A DNA stretch of 64,000 nucleotides, from NCBI GenBank assembly GCA_903939735.1, contig CAJAIA010000009.1:39075-103074 (forward strand), in the 5' to 3' direction. Both the position numbers and the translations under genes were made by a program. The notes under the pieces are model-generated. The model saw only the letters and a list, made by a program, of their open reading frames with translations, did not search any database and was not told where the DNA came from. Of the stretch, positions 53,344-61,794 are shown in pieces. This stretch comes from an uncultured Ignavibacteria bacterium. Lineage in GTDB: Bacteria > Bacteroidota > Ignavibacteria > Kapaibacteriales > Kapaibacteriaceae. Every line of letters starts with the position of its first letter. The first letter of the stretch is position 1.

Positions 53344-54492
53344 GTGACACCGCTGCTCATCGTCAAAGCATGTTTCATGAGAAGGAACGCCAGGCGCTCA
53401 TACATGGAAGATCGTTGTAATTCTTCAGTCACGTCAGATAGATCCGATCCAGCATCGGTGGGTGATGTAAGCTTTGCGATCACTTCAAAAGATGCGAGGT
53501 CAAGTATTGCGGGCATTCGTCGACACGAAGGCCATGAAAATGCGTCCGCTTTTGTAGAGTTCGACTTCAAAAGTCCCTACACTCGTTGGTGGACATTCTT
53601 CACCGTGTATTGTCTGTTGCTTCTGTGTTCCCGTTTGGTTGAGAAGAGTGAACCTGCGATCGCTAGGTACTCTTTCATTGTCCTCCATGCTGTGTTCTTC
53701 GTAGGCATCATCTTGCTGATGCTACAAAGCGCGACGCGAAAGACATCACACTTTCGATGGTATAAAGCCAAGGATGGAGTTGACTACAATCGGTGGGGAG
53801 AGTTCATATTAGATCCCGACGTATCGCGATACGATTACTTTGAACTTCGACGAATCGATCCTACTCTACCGAAGTCTGATCCTCGTGGCCCCAACATGTT
53901 CGGTGATTCGAGAGCACTGCGCACCATGTCGCCGGATATGAAGTGGCTGCATTTCTCAGATGAGTTAGGATCGTACGAGAAGAGATGTAAAATGTACTCT
54001 GGGAATGGCGCTCATGACCGACAGAAGCGCGACAGATTGTTAAGAAAACTAGACCCCGAACGACTAACTGAAAAGGAGAGAGAGATCCTTCAGGGTCGTC
54101 GTGTTAAATCAAGTGCACATGTTTTGGTAGTGTCAACCCTCTTGTTAGTCCTCTTAGTTGCATTAGGGCTTTACATCCTATTGTCAAATACGATTCTTGC
54201 CACGATTGATCAATGGTCTCAGAAGACAGTAACCTCATATTGGGCTACCATCGGATTAGAGTTCGTGACCTGTGTCTACTTGCAATACAAGTGGCGCAAT
54301 CCATCGAAGGTCAGGAGAAGCGCTTCTATAATCAGCAGCTCTATGTTGCTCATTGTGGTGCTCGCCGCTCCAACAGTGTATGCTGTTGACATCGCAGTTG
54401 ATCATGGTTGGGCAATTCTCTACGTCCCCCTATTCCTTCTTTTGGTGTTTGCCATATTGTATTTCGGTGGAGTGATGGGACGGCGGAAGTGA
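53344..54492 (+). CDS. Multi-pass membrane protein of unknown function
   Basis: About 382 residues from a GTG at 53344. Helices are at the extreme N-terminus (PLLIVKACFM), at about 80-125 (two helices, TFFTVYCLLLLCSRLV and FIVLHAVFFVGIILLML), and three or four after residue 260 (VLVVSTLLLVLLVALGLYIL, SSMLLIVVLAAPTVYAVDIA, ILYVPLFLLLVFAILYFGG). The soluble middle has WYKAKDGVDYNRWGEFILDP and a basic coiled stretch. The start is doubtful: the frame is open upstream to 53251 and encodes more of the first helix (LAYIVLLLILIPV), but no ATG, GTG or TTG lies there. Family unknown; first gene of the island. Confidence 0.6.
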   Translation: MTPLLIVKACFMRRNARRSYMEDRCNSSVTSDRSDPASVGDVSFAITSKDARSSIAGIRRHEGHENASAFVEFDFKSPYTRWWTFFTVYCLLLLCSRLVEKSEPAIARYSFIVLHAVFFVGIILLMLQSATRKTSHFRWYKAKDGVDYNRWGEFILDPDVSRYDYFELRRIDPTLPKSDPRGPNMFGDSRALRTMSPDMKWLHFSDELGSYEKRCKMYSGNGAHDRQKRDRLLRKLDPERLTEKEREILQGRRVKSSAHVLVVSTLLLVLLVALGLYILLSNTILATIDQWSQKTVTSYWATIGLEFVTCVYLQYKWRNPSKVRRSASIISSSMLLIVVLAAPTVYAVDIAVDHGWAILYVPLFLLLVFAILYFGGVMGRRK

Positions 54493-54670
54493 GATGCTTG
54501 GCCACCAAAGTCGTTGCGAAGCGATCATCTCTGATAGCATTTTATCTGGCGAGCAAGTCGTCGGCAAGCAGATCTTTAACAGGAGCAAGAACTTACAGAA
54601 ACGGAGACAGTCAGGCAGCCACCGTTACCTATCGTTTGTTCACGGTTGGTGAACCCTCGGAGTTTTGAAT

Positions 54671-55222
54671 ATGACAATTACAGCTCTCTTGACGTTATCT
54701 GCTATCCTCTTAGCATTTCTCGCAATCGTCGCAATAATGATTCGCAAGAGTATGAACTCAGGTGAAGAATTGCGGAAGGAGCTGTACAATGCTTCGAATG
54801 AAATACCTAGGGAAACTGAACGGCATGACGACGGACTTTGTCGCGATGACCAATCTTCAGAAAAAGAGATCAACACTGCGCCACTTGAGTTAATCGACTC
54901 CACCGAGTCACTGAAGGAATTCCTCGAAAAGGAAAATCTTGTCAAGGCGAGCATATTCCAGCAAGTGAAGATTTACGATCGCCTCGCCAGAGAGATGATT
55001 GACGGGAAGAGGAATATCAAGATCGACCCCGATAATGTTCCTAGCCACACACACCCTGGAAAACTCGAGGCATCGGTGCTCTTTATAGGATTAGAACGCC
55101 GACTCAAGGAAATGCAGAACTTGACACCATTTAGTAGCTATACATACCGTTTTGTGGCCATAACAGCATTTGTTATCCAGGTCATAGCTATCCTCGTCTA
55201 CTTGCTTGTTGATGCCCTTTGA
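54671..55222 (+). CDS. Island paralogue family, short form A (two membrane anchors)
   Basis: A 183-residue protein of a family I do not recognise. Residues 4-24 are a membrane helix followed by MIRKSMNSGEELRKEL, nearly identical to gene 56273. The shared core is at 73-150: LIDSTESLKEFLEKENL, then YDRLAREMIDGKRNIKID. A second membrane helix is at 161-181. GGAG upstream supports the ATG at 54671. Same strand and close spacing as 55273, 56273 and 57023, probably one operon. Confidence 0.8.
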   Translation: MTITALLTLSAILLAFLAIVAIMIRKSMNSGEELRKELYNASNEIPRETERHDDGLCRDDQSSEKEINTAPLELIDSTESLKEFLEKENLVKASIFQQVKIYDRLAREMIDGKRNIKIDPDNVPSHTHPGKLEASVLFIGLERRLKEMQNLTPFSSYTYRFVAITAFVIQVIAILVYLLVDAL

Positions 55223-55272
55223 TCGAGTTGACACGATTCAATCACCATTCGCCAACCATGTGACAGCAATCC

Positions 55273-56148
55273 ATGACGACAATCTTGCTATTTCTAATGG
55301 TCGTTATCGTTGCTGCCGTCGTTGTGCTAGTCTATCGGATGATAGACAGGTCAGATGCAGACATCTCAATCAGTCCTGATTTGGATGAGGATGTTACTTT
55401 AATGAATCGTATCGAAGTGATCGACTCCAGAGAATCGCTGCAGGAGTTCATGCTCGCCGAAGGTATTGCTCATGCAGATCGACCGCAGGAGCTGATACCA
55501 TACCACGATCTGATTCGGTACACGAATGGATTCGCACGTGAGATACTAGAGGGAGCTCGCTCGCTAAACATTGATCTCTTTAAAATCCCTGTTGACGGGC
55601 TGCCAAATCGGAAAACAGCAATACGGATCTATACGCGACTCGAGAATCGGTTGCGTGAACAAAGCGAAGAGGCCTTTAATGTGCCCTTTTTCCCGTATGA
55701 CTCAAACGTCCTTCTGGGATACACATTACATATCGAACACTGGGAGCCCAAGATCGAGAGCGAGCTAGAAGCGACATTGCAAGGATGGGAACGATATCCA
55801 TATCCGCCAATTGAATATGGTGATACCGTCGTGATGGAGATCTTATTGCTCTCGGAGAGCATCTTCAACAGTCCATACAAGGCTGTACCGATGGACGAGC
55901 TTTCACAGCTTGTCGTTAGGAATATGGAAGACCGTCGCAATGTCGCGTCGCTGATGTATCGGTCGTACAAGGAAATGATCATGACACGACCGGACAGCTC
56001 CTTCTATCATGAGTACGATCGATACCAGTATACGATCAAGCGTTGGATGGTGCGCTGGGTAGATCAATTGACGAGTATGAATGCAATACCGTTTGATCGC
56101 TTGTATCATCTGGGTGTACAAAAGAGAAGACAAAAGAGAAGGTTATGA
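55273..56148 (+). CDS. Island paralogue family, long form B (N-terminal anchor)
   Basis: A 291-residue protein with an N-terminal membrane helix (residues 4-22). The family core at 48-130 has VIDSRESLQEFMLAEGI, FAREILEGARSLNIDLFKIP and RKTAIRIYTRLENRLRE. The long-form extension runs from PFFPYDSNVLLGYTLHIEHW (137-156) to IPFDRLYHLG near the C-terminus, then a basic tail KRRQKRRL. The closest relative here is gene 61795. No catalytic motif recognised. Confidence 0.82.
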   Translation: MTTILLFLMVVIVAAVVVLVYRMIDRSDADISISPDLDEDVTLMNRIEVIDSRESLQEFMLAEGIAHADRPQELIPYHDLIRYTNGFAREILEGARSLNIDLFKIPVDGLPNRKTAIRIYTRLENRLREQSEEAFNVPFFPYDSNVLLGYTLHIEHWEPKIESELEATLQGWERYPYPPIEYGDTVVMEILLLSESIFNSPYKAVPMDELSQLVVRNMEDRRNVASLMYRSYKEMIMTRPDSSFYHEYDRYQYTIKRWMVRWVDQLTSMNAIPFDRLYHLGVQKRRQKRRL

Positions 56149-56272
56149 TGAAATCGACATCAGTCCACATAGAACTAAGTCCTCTGCAGGAGCAAGTAGG
56201 CTCAACGGCTCAAGTCAATGCCACTCTTGCTGTAGTTGTAAGCCCGGTTCGTCAATACCAGGGGATTGCCTT

Positions 56273-56986
56273 ATGACAACTGTACCTATTCTGACGTTAA
56301 CAGTCATTCTCTTTGCTTTTGTCGTGATCATCGCAATGATGATTCGTAAGAGTATGAACTCAACTGAAGAGTTGCGGGAGGAGCTCAGCCAAGGATATGA
56401 CCCAGATCAACAGGAACGACATTATCGTCAGCGAGTAAGAGCACTCAAGCGACGTGCTGTGGTAGCTCTAGTCGTAACATCCATTACCCTAGCACCTATT
56501 TTGTTCGATTTATCATTCCTCGAATGGCTGCTGATCTTACTGGCTGCAGCGGGCCTGCCGACAATCCTTTACATCATCGATCAAACCGTAACTGAGCAGC
56601 AAGAAAACGAAAAGGTGCAGAGAAGCCTGTACGAACCCCCACAAATCGAAGTTATCGACTCACTTGAGTCCTACAATTCGTTTGTTGGTCGGGAAAATCT
56701 GAATGAGAAGGGGATAGTGACAGAGGCTATGTATTGGTCGCAGTTGATTCAAGATATCCATGATGGGAAGCGAGATGTTGCGATCGATACAGAGTTTCTG
56801 GACGGGAAGGATGTACCTGCTGAAGTAAGGGGGCGTGTAGAACAAATGAGGTTTGTTCTGCAGACAGGCAGAGAGCATGAATCCAATCCGACCTACTCGC
56901 GGTTTTACAGACGGGTCAGTGGATGGGCTCTAGTTATCTGTGCACTAGTGGGTCTTGTCTCAATCATGCTTCCAAAATGCTCGTAA
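56273..56986 (+). CDS. Island paralogue family, short form C (four membrane segments)
   Basis: A 237-residue protein. Residues 4-24 and the following MIRKSMNSTEELREEL match gene 54671 almost exactly, also in DNA. Two more helices lie at about 63-80 and 83-102 (LEWLLILLAAAGLPTILYII) and one at 214-233. The family core is at 124-200: VIDSLESYNSFVGRENL and LIQDIHDGKRDVAID. GGGG upstream of the ATG at 56273. It lacks the long-form extension. Confidence 0.8.
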   Translation: MTTVPILTLTVILFAFVVIIAMMIRKSMNSTEELREELSQGYDPDQQERHYRQRVRALKRRAVVALVVTSITLAPILFDLSFLEWLLILLAAAGLPTILYIIDQTVTEQQENEKVQRSLYEPPQIEVIDSLESYNSFVGRENLNEKGIVTEAMYWSQLIQDIHDGKRDVAIDTEFLDGKDVPAEVRGRVEQMRFVLQTGREHESNPTYSRFYRRVSGWALVICALVGLVSIMLPKCS

Positions 56987-57022
56987 GTAACATCTACATA
57001 CAGTTATCCTACTCCATTATCC

Positions 57023-57784
57023 ATGCCTACCGACCTCCTCAACTCATCAGAATCACTCGAACTGTTCATTCGTCGTGAGAATCTCGAATCGCCGCTTGTC
57101 CGATCAGAATTGAACAGCGGGAAACAGTATGAACAGGCAGTCAGTAGGATTGTACGCGAGATGCAGGAGGGTCGTAGGAAGTTGGACATCGACGTTATCT
57201 CGATTCCGGTCGATGCACATCCTGGACGCAGGGTCGCAGTGCAGTTGCTGACAGAGATTGTAAATCGCACAAGGGAGCTCCAAGATTCTGATCTGTCAGA
57301 TCGTTCTTGGTATGACCTGCTGCGAGATCTTGAATCGTCGAGCGTGACTCCGTTCTATCCAAAAGAACCGTCGTTAATGATGGCATACTTTGCCCATGTC
57401 GAATACTGGGGCAATCGAATTGAGTTCAACGATGAGTCTATCTTCTCAGAGACTACGGGGCTGATTCGAATTGAGAGCAGCATTAGAAGCATGACAGGTA
57501 GTTACCTCTATTTGCTGACTACTAGCTATTTCAACAGATGCCCCTATAGAGAGCATGATCTGAGTCGGCTTATCGAATCAGCCAACGAAAGTCATGAGAA
57601 TAGAATCGCGATTATGAAGCACTTGTATCAGTCGTACAGATACTTAGTCGAGCACACCCCAGATATCATCCTGTACCGAGGTCGAGTTCGAACCTCGCGT
57701 AAACGTTGCGTGATCTCACTGATCGATGAAATGACCGCAGGCGGTAGTAATCCGTTTGATGTGCTGAGGAGCACGGACGGTTAG
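57023..57784 (+). CDS. Island paralogue family, long form D (soluble)
   Basis: A 253-residue protein with no membrane helix. It begins directly with the core: LLNSSESLELFIRRENL (5-21), then IVREMQEGRRKLDIDVISIP and HPGRRVAVQLLTEIVNRTRE. The long-form part includes VTPFYPKEPSLMMAYFAHVE, HLYQSYRYLVEHTPD and the ending SNPFDVLRSTDG, matching genes 55273 and 61795. Starts 37 bases after gene 56273. It may be the cytoplasmic version of the same module. Confidence 0.8.
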   Translation: MPTDLLNSSESLELFIRRENLESPLVRSELNSGKQYEQAVSRIVREMQEGRRKLDIDVISIPVDAHPGRRVAVQLLTEIVNRTRELQDSDLSDRSWYDLLRDLESSSVTPFYPKEPSLMMAYFAHVEYWGNRIEFNDESIFSETTGLIRIESSIRSMTGSYLYLLTTSYFNRCPYREHDLSRLIESANESHENRIAIMKHLYQSYRYLVEHTPDIILYRGRVRTSRKRCVISLIDEMTAGGSNPFDVLRSTDG

Positions 57785-57905
57785 GCTCGCGCCTACTGCG
57801 AGTCAAAGGGATGGACAGGTCTTCGTTGAATGATCAACCTGCAACAGGCACAGGCATAGCAAGCGCTATGCATCGAAAAAGCTGATCAAGAGTGATTCAA
57901 GATGG

Positions 57906-58565
57906 TTAGCGCCTTATCTGATAGAGCGTAGTAGCCTTTGAAACCGATTCGTTGGTGTACTCAAAGCGATCGACGTACTCCAGATTGGCAGCTGGCAAAT
58001 GCGCTTTGACAGGATCCCACTTTATACCTAGATGTGCATCTAAGTTGATGGCGAGTAAAAACGCGTTGACATTGACGTTCACCTTCAAACGTTTAGCAGT
58101 AGTGTCCATCATCGAACAAAACGCAGTGAGTTTACGCAGGTCCTTGGTTACATCTTTACACTGCCGGATATCAGATTCGGTCGCGTTTTCTTCTTCGAAA
58201 TAACTCGTGTTGTTTCGTGCTTCTGTGCCGAACAACTTAACTTCAAGGGCAACTACGTTATGACTCAGCGAGTAATGCTTTGTGCCTCTTTGCTTGGCAA
58301 TTTCTTCATAGACCTCATGATGGAATACGAAGTCTATGCGATGCCAGTCACCTAGTGAGTGACGCTTGAATATCGGATACTCGTGATGATGATGATACCC
58401 ACGAGCAGCAGCAATGCTCTGAATGACAGTGTGTATTGCGAGTTCATTCGTGATATCGGCATTCCCGCAGCGAGCTAAACGGATTAAGTCGCCAAGGAGC
58501 CCTTCAGCACAAGCCTTCATAAGTCCCGTTGGGTCCAGCTTCGCTTGACTATGTATCCCGTTCAT
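57906..58565 (-). CDS. Candidate PD-(D/E)XK nuclease-like protein
   Basis: A 219-residue protein on the opposite strand to its neighbours. The pattern of a PD-(D/E)XK nuclease core can be traced: a helix with Glu41 (ITNELAIHTVIQ), Asp78 in a strand (WHRIDFVFHHE), and Glu108-x-Lys110 in NVVALEVKLFG, followed by a helix with KDLRKLTAF. A His cluster (GYHHHHEYPIF) precedes the Asp. Restriction-type and defence nucleases often look like this, but I match no named family. Isolated, with more than 100 bases on each side. Confidence 0.6.
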   Translation of the reverse strand: MNGIHSQAKLDPTGLMKACAEGLLGDLIRLARCGNADITNELAIHTVIQSIAAARGYHHHHEYPIFKRHSLGDWHRIDFVFHHEVYEEIAKQRGTKHYSLSHNVVALEVKLFGTEARNNTSYFEEENATESDIRQCKDVTKDLRKLTAFCSMMDTTAKRLKVNVNVNAFLLAINLDAHLGIKWDPVKAHLPAANLEYVDRFEYTNESVSKATTLYQIRR

Positions 58566-58981
58566 GTGGTGTATCCTGAATAATGAAAATGCGAGTCGTC
58601 AACATTGGACGAGTGAGCAAAAGCGCAAGAATGGATCGCGACATTGAACAGTAGAGCAAAACGATCTGTGATTGCAACTCTGGCTTTTCTTTCACAATGG
58701 CCTATAGTCTGCTTGATGCAGCGCCAACAACAACACGATACATCTGTCTTGACTCTTCTGTTGTCAAAAATGCGCTGTTACACATCGCTCATGAACATAC
58801 TTAGTCATCAGCACTCTCACCTTGGGATAATAGTAGTAGTCACTCGTCTGCTACGCTCATTATCATCACGTACGACTGCGATTACGCTAATGTGATTTAA
58901 GTGGTAGCGCCTGATATGGCTGTGGGGAAAGACAGATATTGCGAGTCGTTTCTCACACCGTTCGTACCTGATGGAGTTCTC
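58566..58981. other. Intergenic region, divergent leader
   Basis: 416 bases between the nuclease-like gene (leftward) and the propeller gene (rightward). A frame at 58644-58895 is open but starts with TTG, has no ribosome site and no protein-like composition. In-frame codons upstream of 58982 precede the signal peptide and are not used. I see no RNA gene or repeat. Confidence 0.5.
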
Positions 58982-60286
58982 ATGTTGAAGTCGCTACTGT
59001 TGATCTTCTTGCTGCTTTATAGTGCCACATTCCTTGATGCGCAGGATACATGGGTGCGAGTGTATGGAGGGACTGGTGGGGAGGGTGGACATTCGATCAC
59101 CACGACTAATGATGGTATCCTGATTACAGGTTCAACATCCTCATATGACGGTGATTTTGATGGAATCAACTTGGGCCGCAGTGACTTGTTCGTTATCAAA
59201 TTCGATAATAATGGGCGTATCCTCTGGAAGAGAACAATTGGTGGCAAAAGTTATGATTGGGGCAACTCTGTAACCACCACAGCTCAGGGTGATGTCCTTG
59301 TGGCTGGAGTGTCCTCATATGAAGAGGAGTCGGAGAATGGCGACATAGTAGTCGCCAAACTTGATAAGAGCGGAGAGATCCGATGGAAAAAGTCGTACGG
59401 TGGTCTCGAACATGACGAATGTAACACGATCGTAACTGTCGGTGATGGTATCGTAATCTCTGGTGTGACCAAATCAAACGACGTTGACTTCAAGGGTATG
59501 AACCAAGGAGAGGATGATATCTTCATAATTAGGCTCGATCAGAACGGGAATGTTCTGTGGAATAAGACGTATGGTGGAAAGAGAACCGACTTTGGTAGTT
59601 GCCTAGTCAGAATGTCGGACAACTCTCTACTTGTCACGGGCTGGACGAGTTCTAACGATGGAACATTCAAGGGAATGAACTACGGAGCCGATGATGTCTT
59701 TCTCCTCAAGCTAGATCAGAACGGGAATGTTCTGTGGAAGAAGACCTTTGGTGGCTCTGATCAGGACTTGGGACGGTCTGTGATTGCGACTGCAGATGGT
59801 GGGATTCTGATTGCGGGAGAAACAGAATCGAACAATGGTGACTTTGAGGGTATGAACAGAGGAAGTGCGGACATCTTTGTCATTAAAGTCGACAGTGATG
59901 GCGTTGTTCAGTGGAAAAAGACGTTTGGTGGTAATCATAGAGAACGAGTAACAGATATCACCAGCACCTCAGATGGCGGCATCTTGATTACTGGTGAGAC
60001 GGAATCGAATGATGGTGATTTCAACGGAATGAAGAAAGGTGAATATGACATCTTCGTCATTAAGCTTGATGGGAATGGAGTTCAGCTCTGGACAAGAGTG
60101 TATGGTGGAACAGACTGGGACGTGAGTAATTCGATTACAACGGTTAAGGACGATGTCTTGATCACGGGTATGTCCGGGTCAAATGATGGCGATTTCAAGG
60201 GCATGAATAAGGGTGACAAACATATCATCGTGATGAAACTCAATAGCAGTGGCAACCTTGTGCAATCTAGTAGTAAGTCAAAGTAG
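58982..60286 (+). CDS. Secreted seven-bladed beta-propeller protein
   Basis: A 434-residue protein. The start at 58982 opens a signal peptide (LKSLLLIFLLLYSATFLDAQ) and has GGAG upstream. The rest is seven consecutive repeats of about 59 residues, each built as DGGILIAGETESN, GDF-x-GMN-x-G, DIFVIKLDxNGNVLW and KKTFGG. The repeats are well conserved, also in DNA, so the propeller is recently amplified. No T9SS domain and no lipobox, so it is probably periplasmic or released. Such propellers bind proteins or ligands; no enzymatic residue is evident. Confidence 0.85.
   Translation: MLKSLLLIFLLLYSATFLDAQDTWVRVYGGTGGEGGHSITTTNDGILITGSTSSYDGDFDGINLGRSDLFVIKFDNNGRILWKRTIGGKSYDWGNSVTTTAQGDVLVAGVSSYEEESENGDIVVAKLDKSGEIRWKKSYGGLEHDECNTIVTVGDGIVISGVTKSNDVDFKGMNQGEDDIFIIRLDQNGNVLWNKTYGGKRTDFGSCLVRMSDNSLLVTGWTSSNDGTFKGMNYGADDVFLLKLDQNGNVLWKKTFGGSDQDLGRSVIATADGGILIAGETESNNGDFEGMNRGSADIFVIKVDSDGVVQWKKTFGGNHRERVTDITSTSDGGILITGETESNDGDFNGMKKGEYDIFVIKLDGNGVQLWTRVYGGTDWDVSNSITTVKDDVLITGMSGSNDGDFKGMNKGDKHIIVMKLNSSGNLVQSSSKSK
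59537..59739 (+). repeat. DNA-level repeat within the propeller gene
   Basis: The 26-base stretch at 59537-59562 recurs without change at 59714-59739, 177 bases (59 codons) apart. It encodes the DQNGNVLW strand of blades 3 and 4. It contains AGAAC-GGGAAT-GTTCT, an inverted repeat. Confidence 0.85.
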
Positions 60287-60377
60287 AATGACCTCGATTG
60301 GCATTTGATGCTTATCCACCCTTTCAATCAACGGTAAAATGTTTTGGCAAGAACTAGAATATCATGGAGTAAACTGA

Positions 60378-61592
60378 ATGCATGTGCGAGCTCTTGTTGC
60401 ATTCTTGTGCAACATCACTATTTGTGTTGTAAGCAACACCAACGAGTCATTTGCTAATCTTGTACAGGATCAAGATGCATTGCTTTGCTTTAACGTCATC
60501 GATGATGGCGGAATTGCGTTTGCGGAGAGCGTGCTTGAGAGCATGAGAACGGCAAACAGGTCGAAGAAGAAACGAAGTGAACGTGTGGAGGTCATCGAAG
60601 AAGTGCAACTGAACCATGCACTAGGATATCTCAAGAATAACGTGCTAACATCTGCTAACCTTGATCCAATCAAGGCGTATGCAGTTTATCAGGCACTTTC
60701 AAAGACCGACGTAGTGGGTATCGCAAAGTACTTGGAATCTCCAATCGGAAAGAAGACGCTGCGTTACCGCGTACTTACAGACTCACTTGGTGATGCTCAA
60801 GAGGCGGCCGTAAAAGTGGATTTTACGCTTAGTGAAATCAACGAGCTCAATGAACAACTCACTAATGGACTGTTGAAGAAGCATGCAGATGCCGGGCAGA
60901 AGATTATGGAATCGTTCAGAGATAGTCTTTCCCGAATGATGGACTATCACATCCAAGTGATTGGGCGAATTGCCGATGGTGATGTATTTCACTTTATGAT
61001 AGGACAGCCGTCTGCACCTGAAGATATGATGAGCGATAAGGAACGAGAGGTCCTAAGACAGCAGAAGGTAGAAAAGGCTTTTGAGTCGCTACTGGATAAC
61101 CGCAGTGCTGAAAAGAAGCGATACACAAAAGAAGAACTGAAGCGGATGATTGATATCACCACAGCGATCAAAATTTATGATCGCCCGAAGCCATGCGATC
61201 AATATCTATGTAAATGGGGTGTATCTGGAAACGAAGTGAGAACGACTGCAGATGCGTTGGGTATGACATTGATCCGCGATACCGTCGTAGCGGGAGAACG
61301 TATACTCGAGTACGGCCATTGTACATTCTACATCGATCCAAGCCAAGGCTATTACAAGATTTCTAAAAGGCGCCAATCGTCAGGTTCACTTTTCGTCGAT
61401 GCCATATCAGGACAAGTGCCAAGTGACGCAGAAGGTGAATCGTTTCTGCAGGAGTGGAAGGTTATTGACGCCGAAACATTGGCTGGATACGGTAAGTGTG
61501 ACAGCATGCCTTCTAAGATGATTATCCATGCGCGTGTCAAGCGTGGTGACGTCATGTGGAAGTTTATCGAGTGTATCAGTACCGCGTTGTAG
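60378..61592 (+). CDS. Secreted protein of unknown function, DUF2059-like segment
   Basis: A 404-residue protein with a probable signal peptide (VRALVAFLCNITICVVSN, cleavage near SFA). Residues about 85-150 (YAVYQALSKTDVVGIAKYLE, SPIGKKTLRYR) resemble the helical DUF2059 pattern. The middle is a long helical, charged part (SFRDSLSRMMDYHIQVIGRI; DKEREVLRQQKVEKAFESLL). The C-terminal third has scattered Cys (PCDQYLCKWG, GHCTFYID, GKCDSM, FIECIS), possibly disulfide-bonded. GGAG precedes the ATG. Downstream of the propeller gene on the same strand; both may act in the envelope. Confidence 0.65.
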   Translation: MHVRALVAFLCNITICVVSNTNESFANLVQDQDALLCFNVIDDGGIAFAESVLESMRTANRSKKKRSERVEVIEEVQLNHALGYLKNNVLTSANLDPIKAYAVYQALSKTDVVGIAKYLESPIGKKTLRYRVLTDSLGDAQEAAVKVDFTLSEINELNEQLTNGLLKKHADAGQKIMESFRDSLSRMMDYHIQVIGRIADGDVFHFMIGQPSAPEDMMSDKEREVLRQQKVEKAFESLLDNRSAEKKRYTKEELKRMIDITTAIKIYDRPKPCDQYLCKWGVSGNEVRTTADALGMTLIRDTVVAGERILEYGHCTFYIDPSQGYYKISKRRQSSGSLFVDAISGQVPSDAEGESFLQEWKVIDAETLAGYGKCDSMPSKMIIHARVKRGDVMWKFIECISTAL

Positions 61593-61671
61593 AGCATCTA
61601 CAGCTCAACGAGTGCATCCATAGGTCGATATTCTGTGCAGCCAAGAGTCAGTACTTTGCCATCGACTAACT

Positions 61672-61694
61672 AGACTCAACATCATGTTGACTCT
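61672..61694. repeat. Near-perfect 23-base inverted repeat
   Basis: AGACTCAACAT, one base, ATGTTGACTCT: eleven-base arms with a single mismatch, 80 bases after the stop of the gene at 60378. Could be an operator or a weak terminator hairpin for the upstream gene. Confidence 0.55.
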
Positions 61695-61729
61695 GCTTTC
61701 AAGCGCGAATGTTGATACGATCAAGATGT

Positions 61730-61765
61730 CCCATCCCTGTCCTGCATAAGCGGGATGGGGCTTTG
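61730..61765 (+). terminator. Hairpin before gene 61795
   Basis: Perfect 8-bp stem CCCATCCC / GGGATGGG with a 14-base loop, followed by GCTTTG. It lies 36 bases upstream of gene 61795 and well after 61592, so it is a terminator or an attenuator; the T tail is short. Confidence 0.5.
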
Positions 61766-61794
61766 TGTAGCTTGGGTCAGTTACAGATTGAGAC

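Noticed and set aside
58644..58895. 83-codon frame between the nuclease-like and propeller genes
   Set aside because: TTG start, no ribosome site, no protein-like composition.
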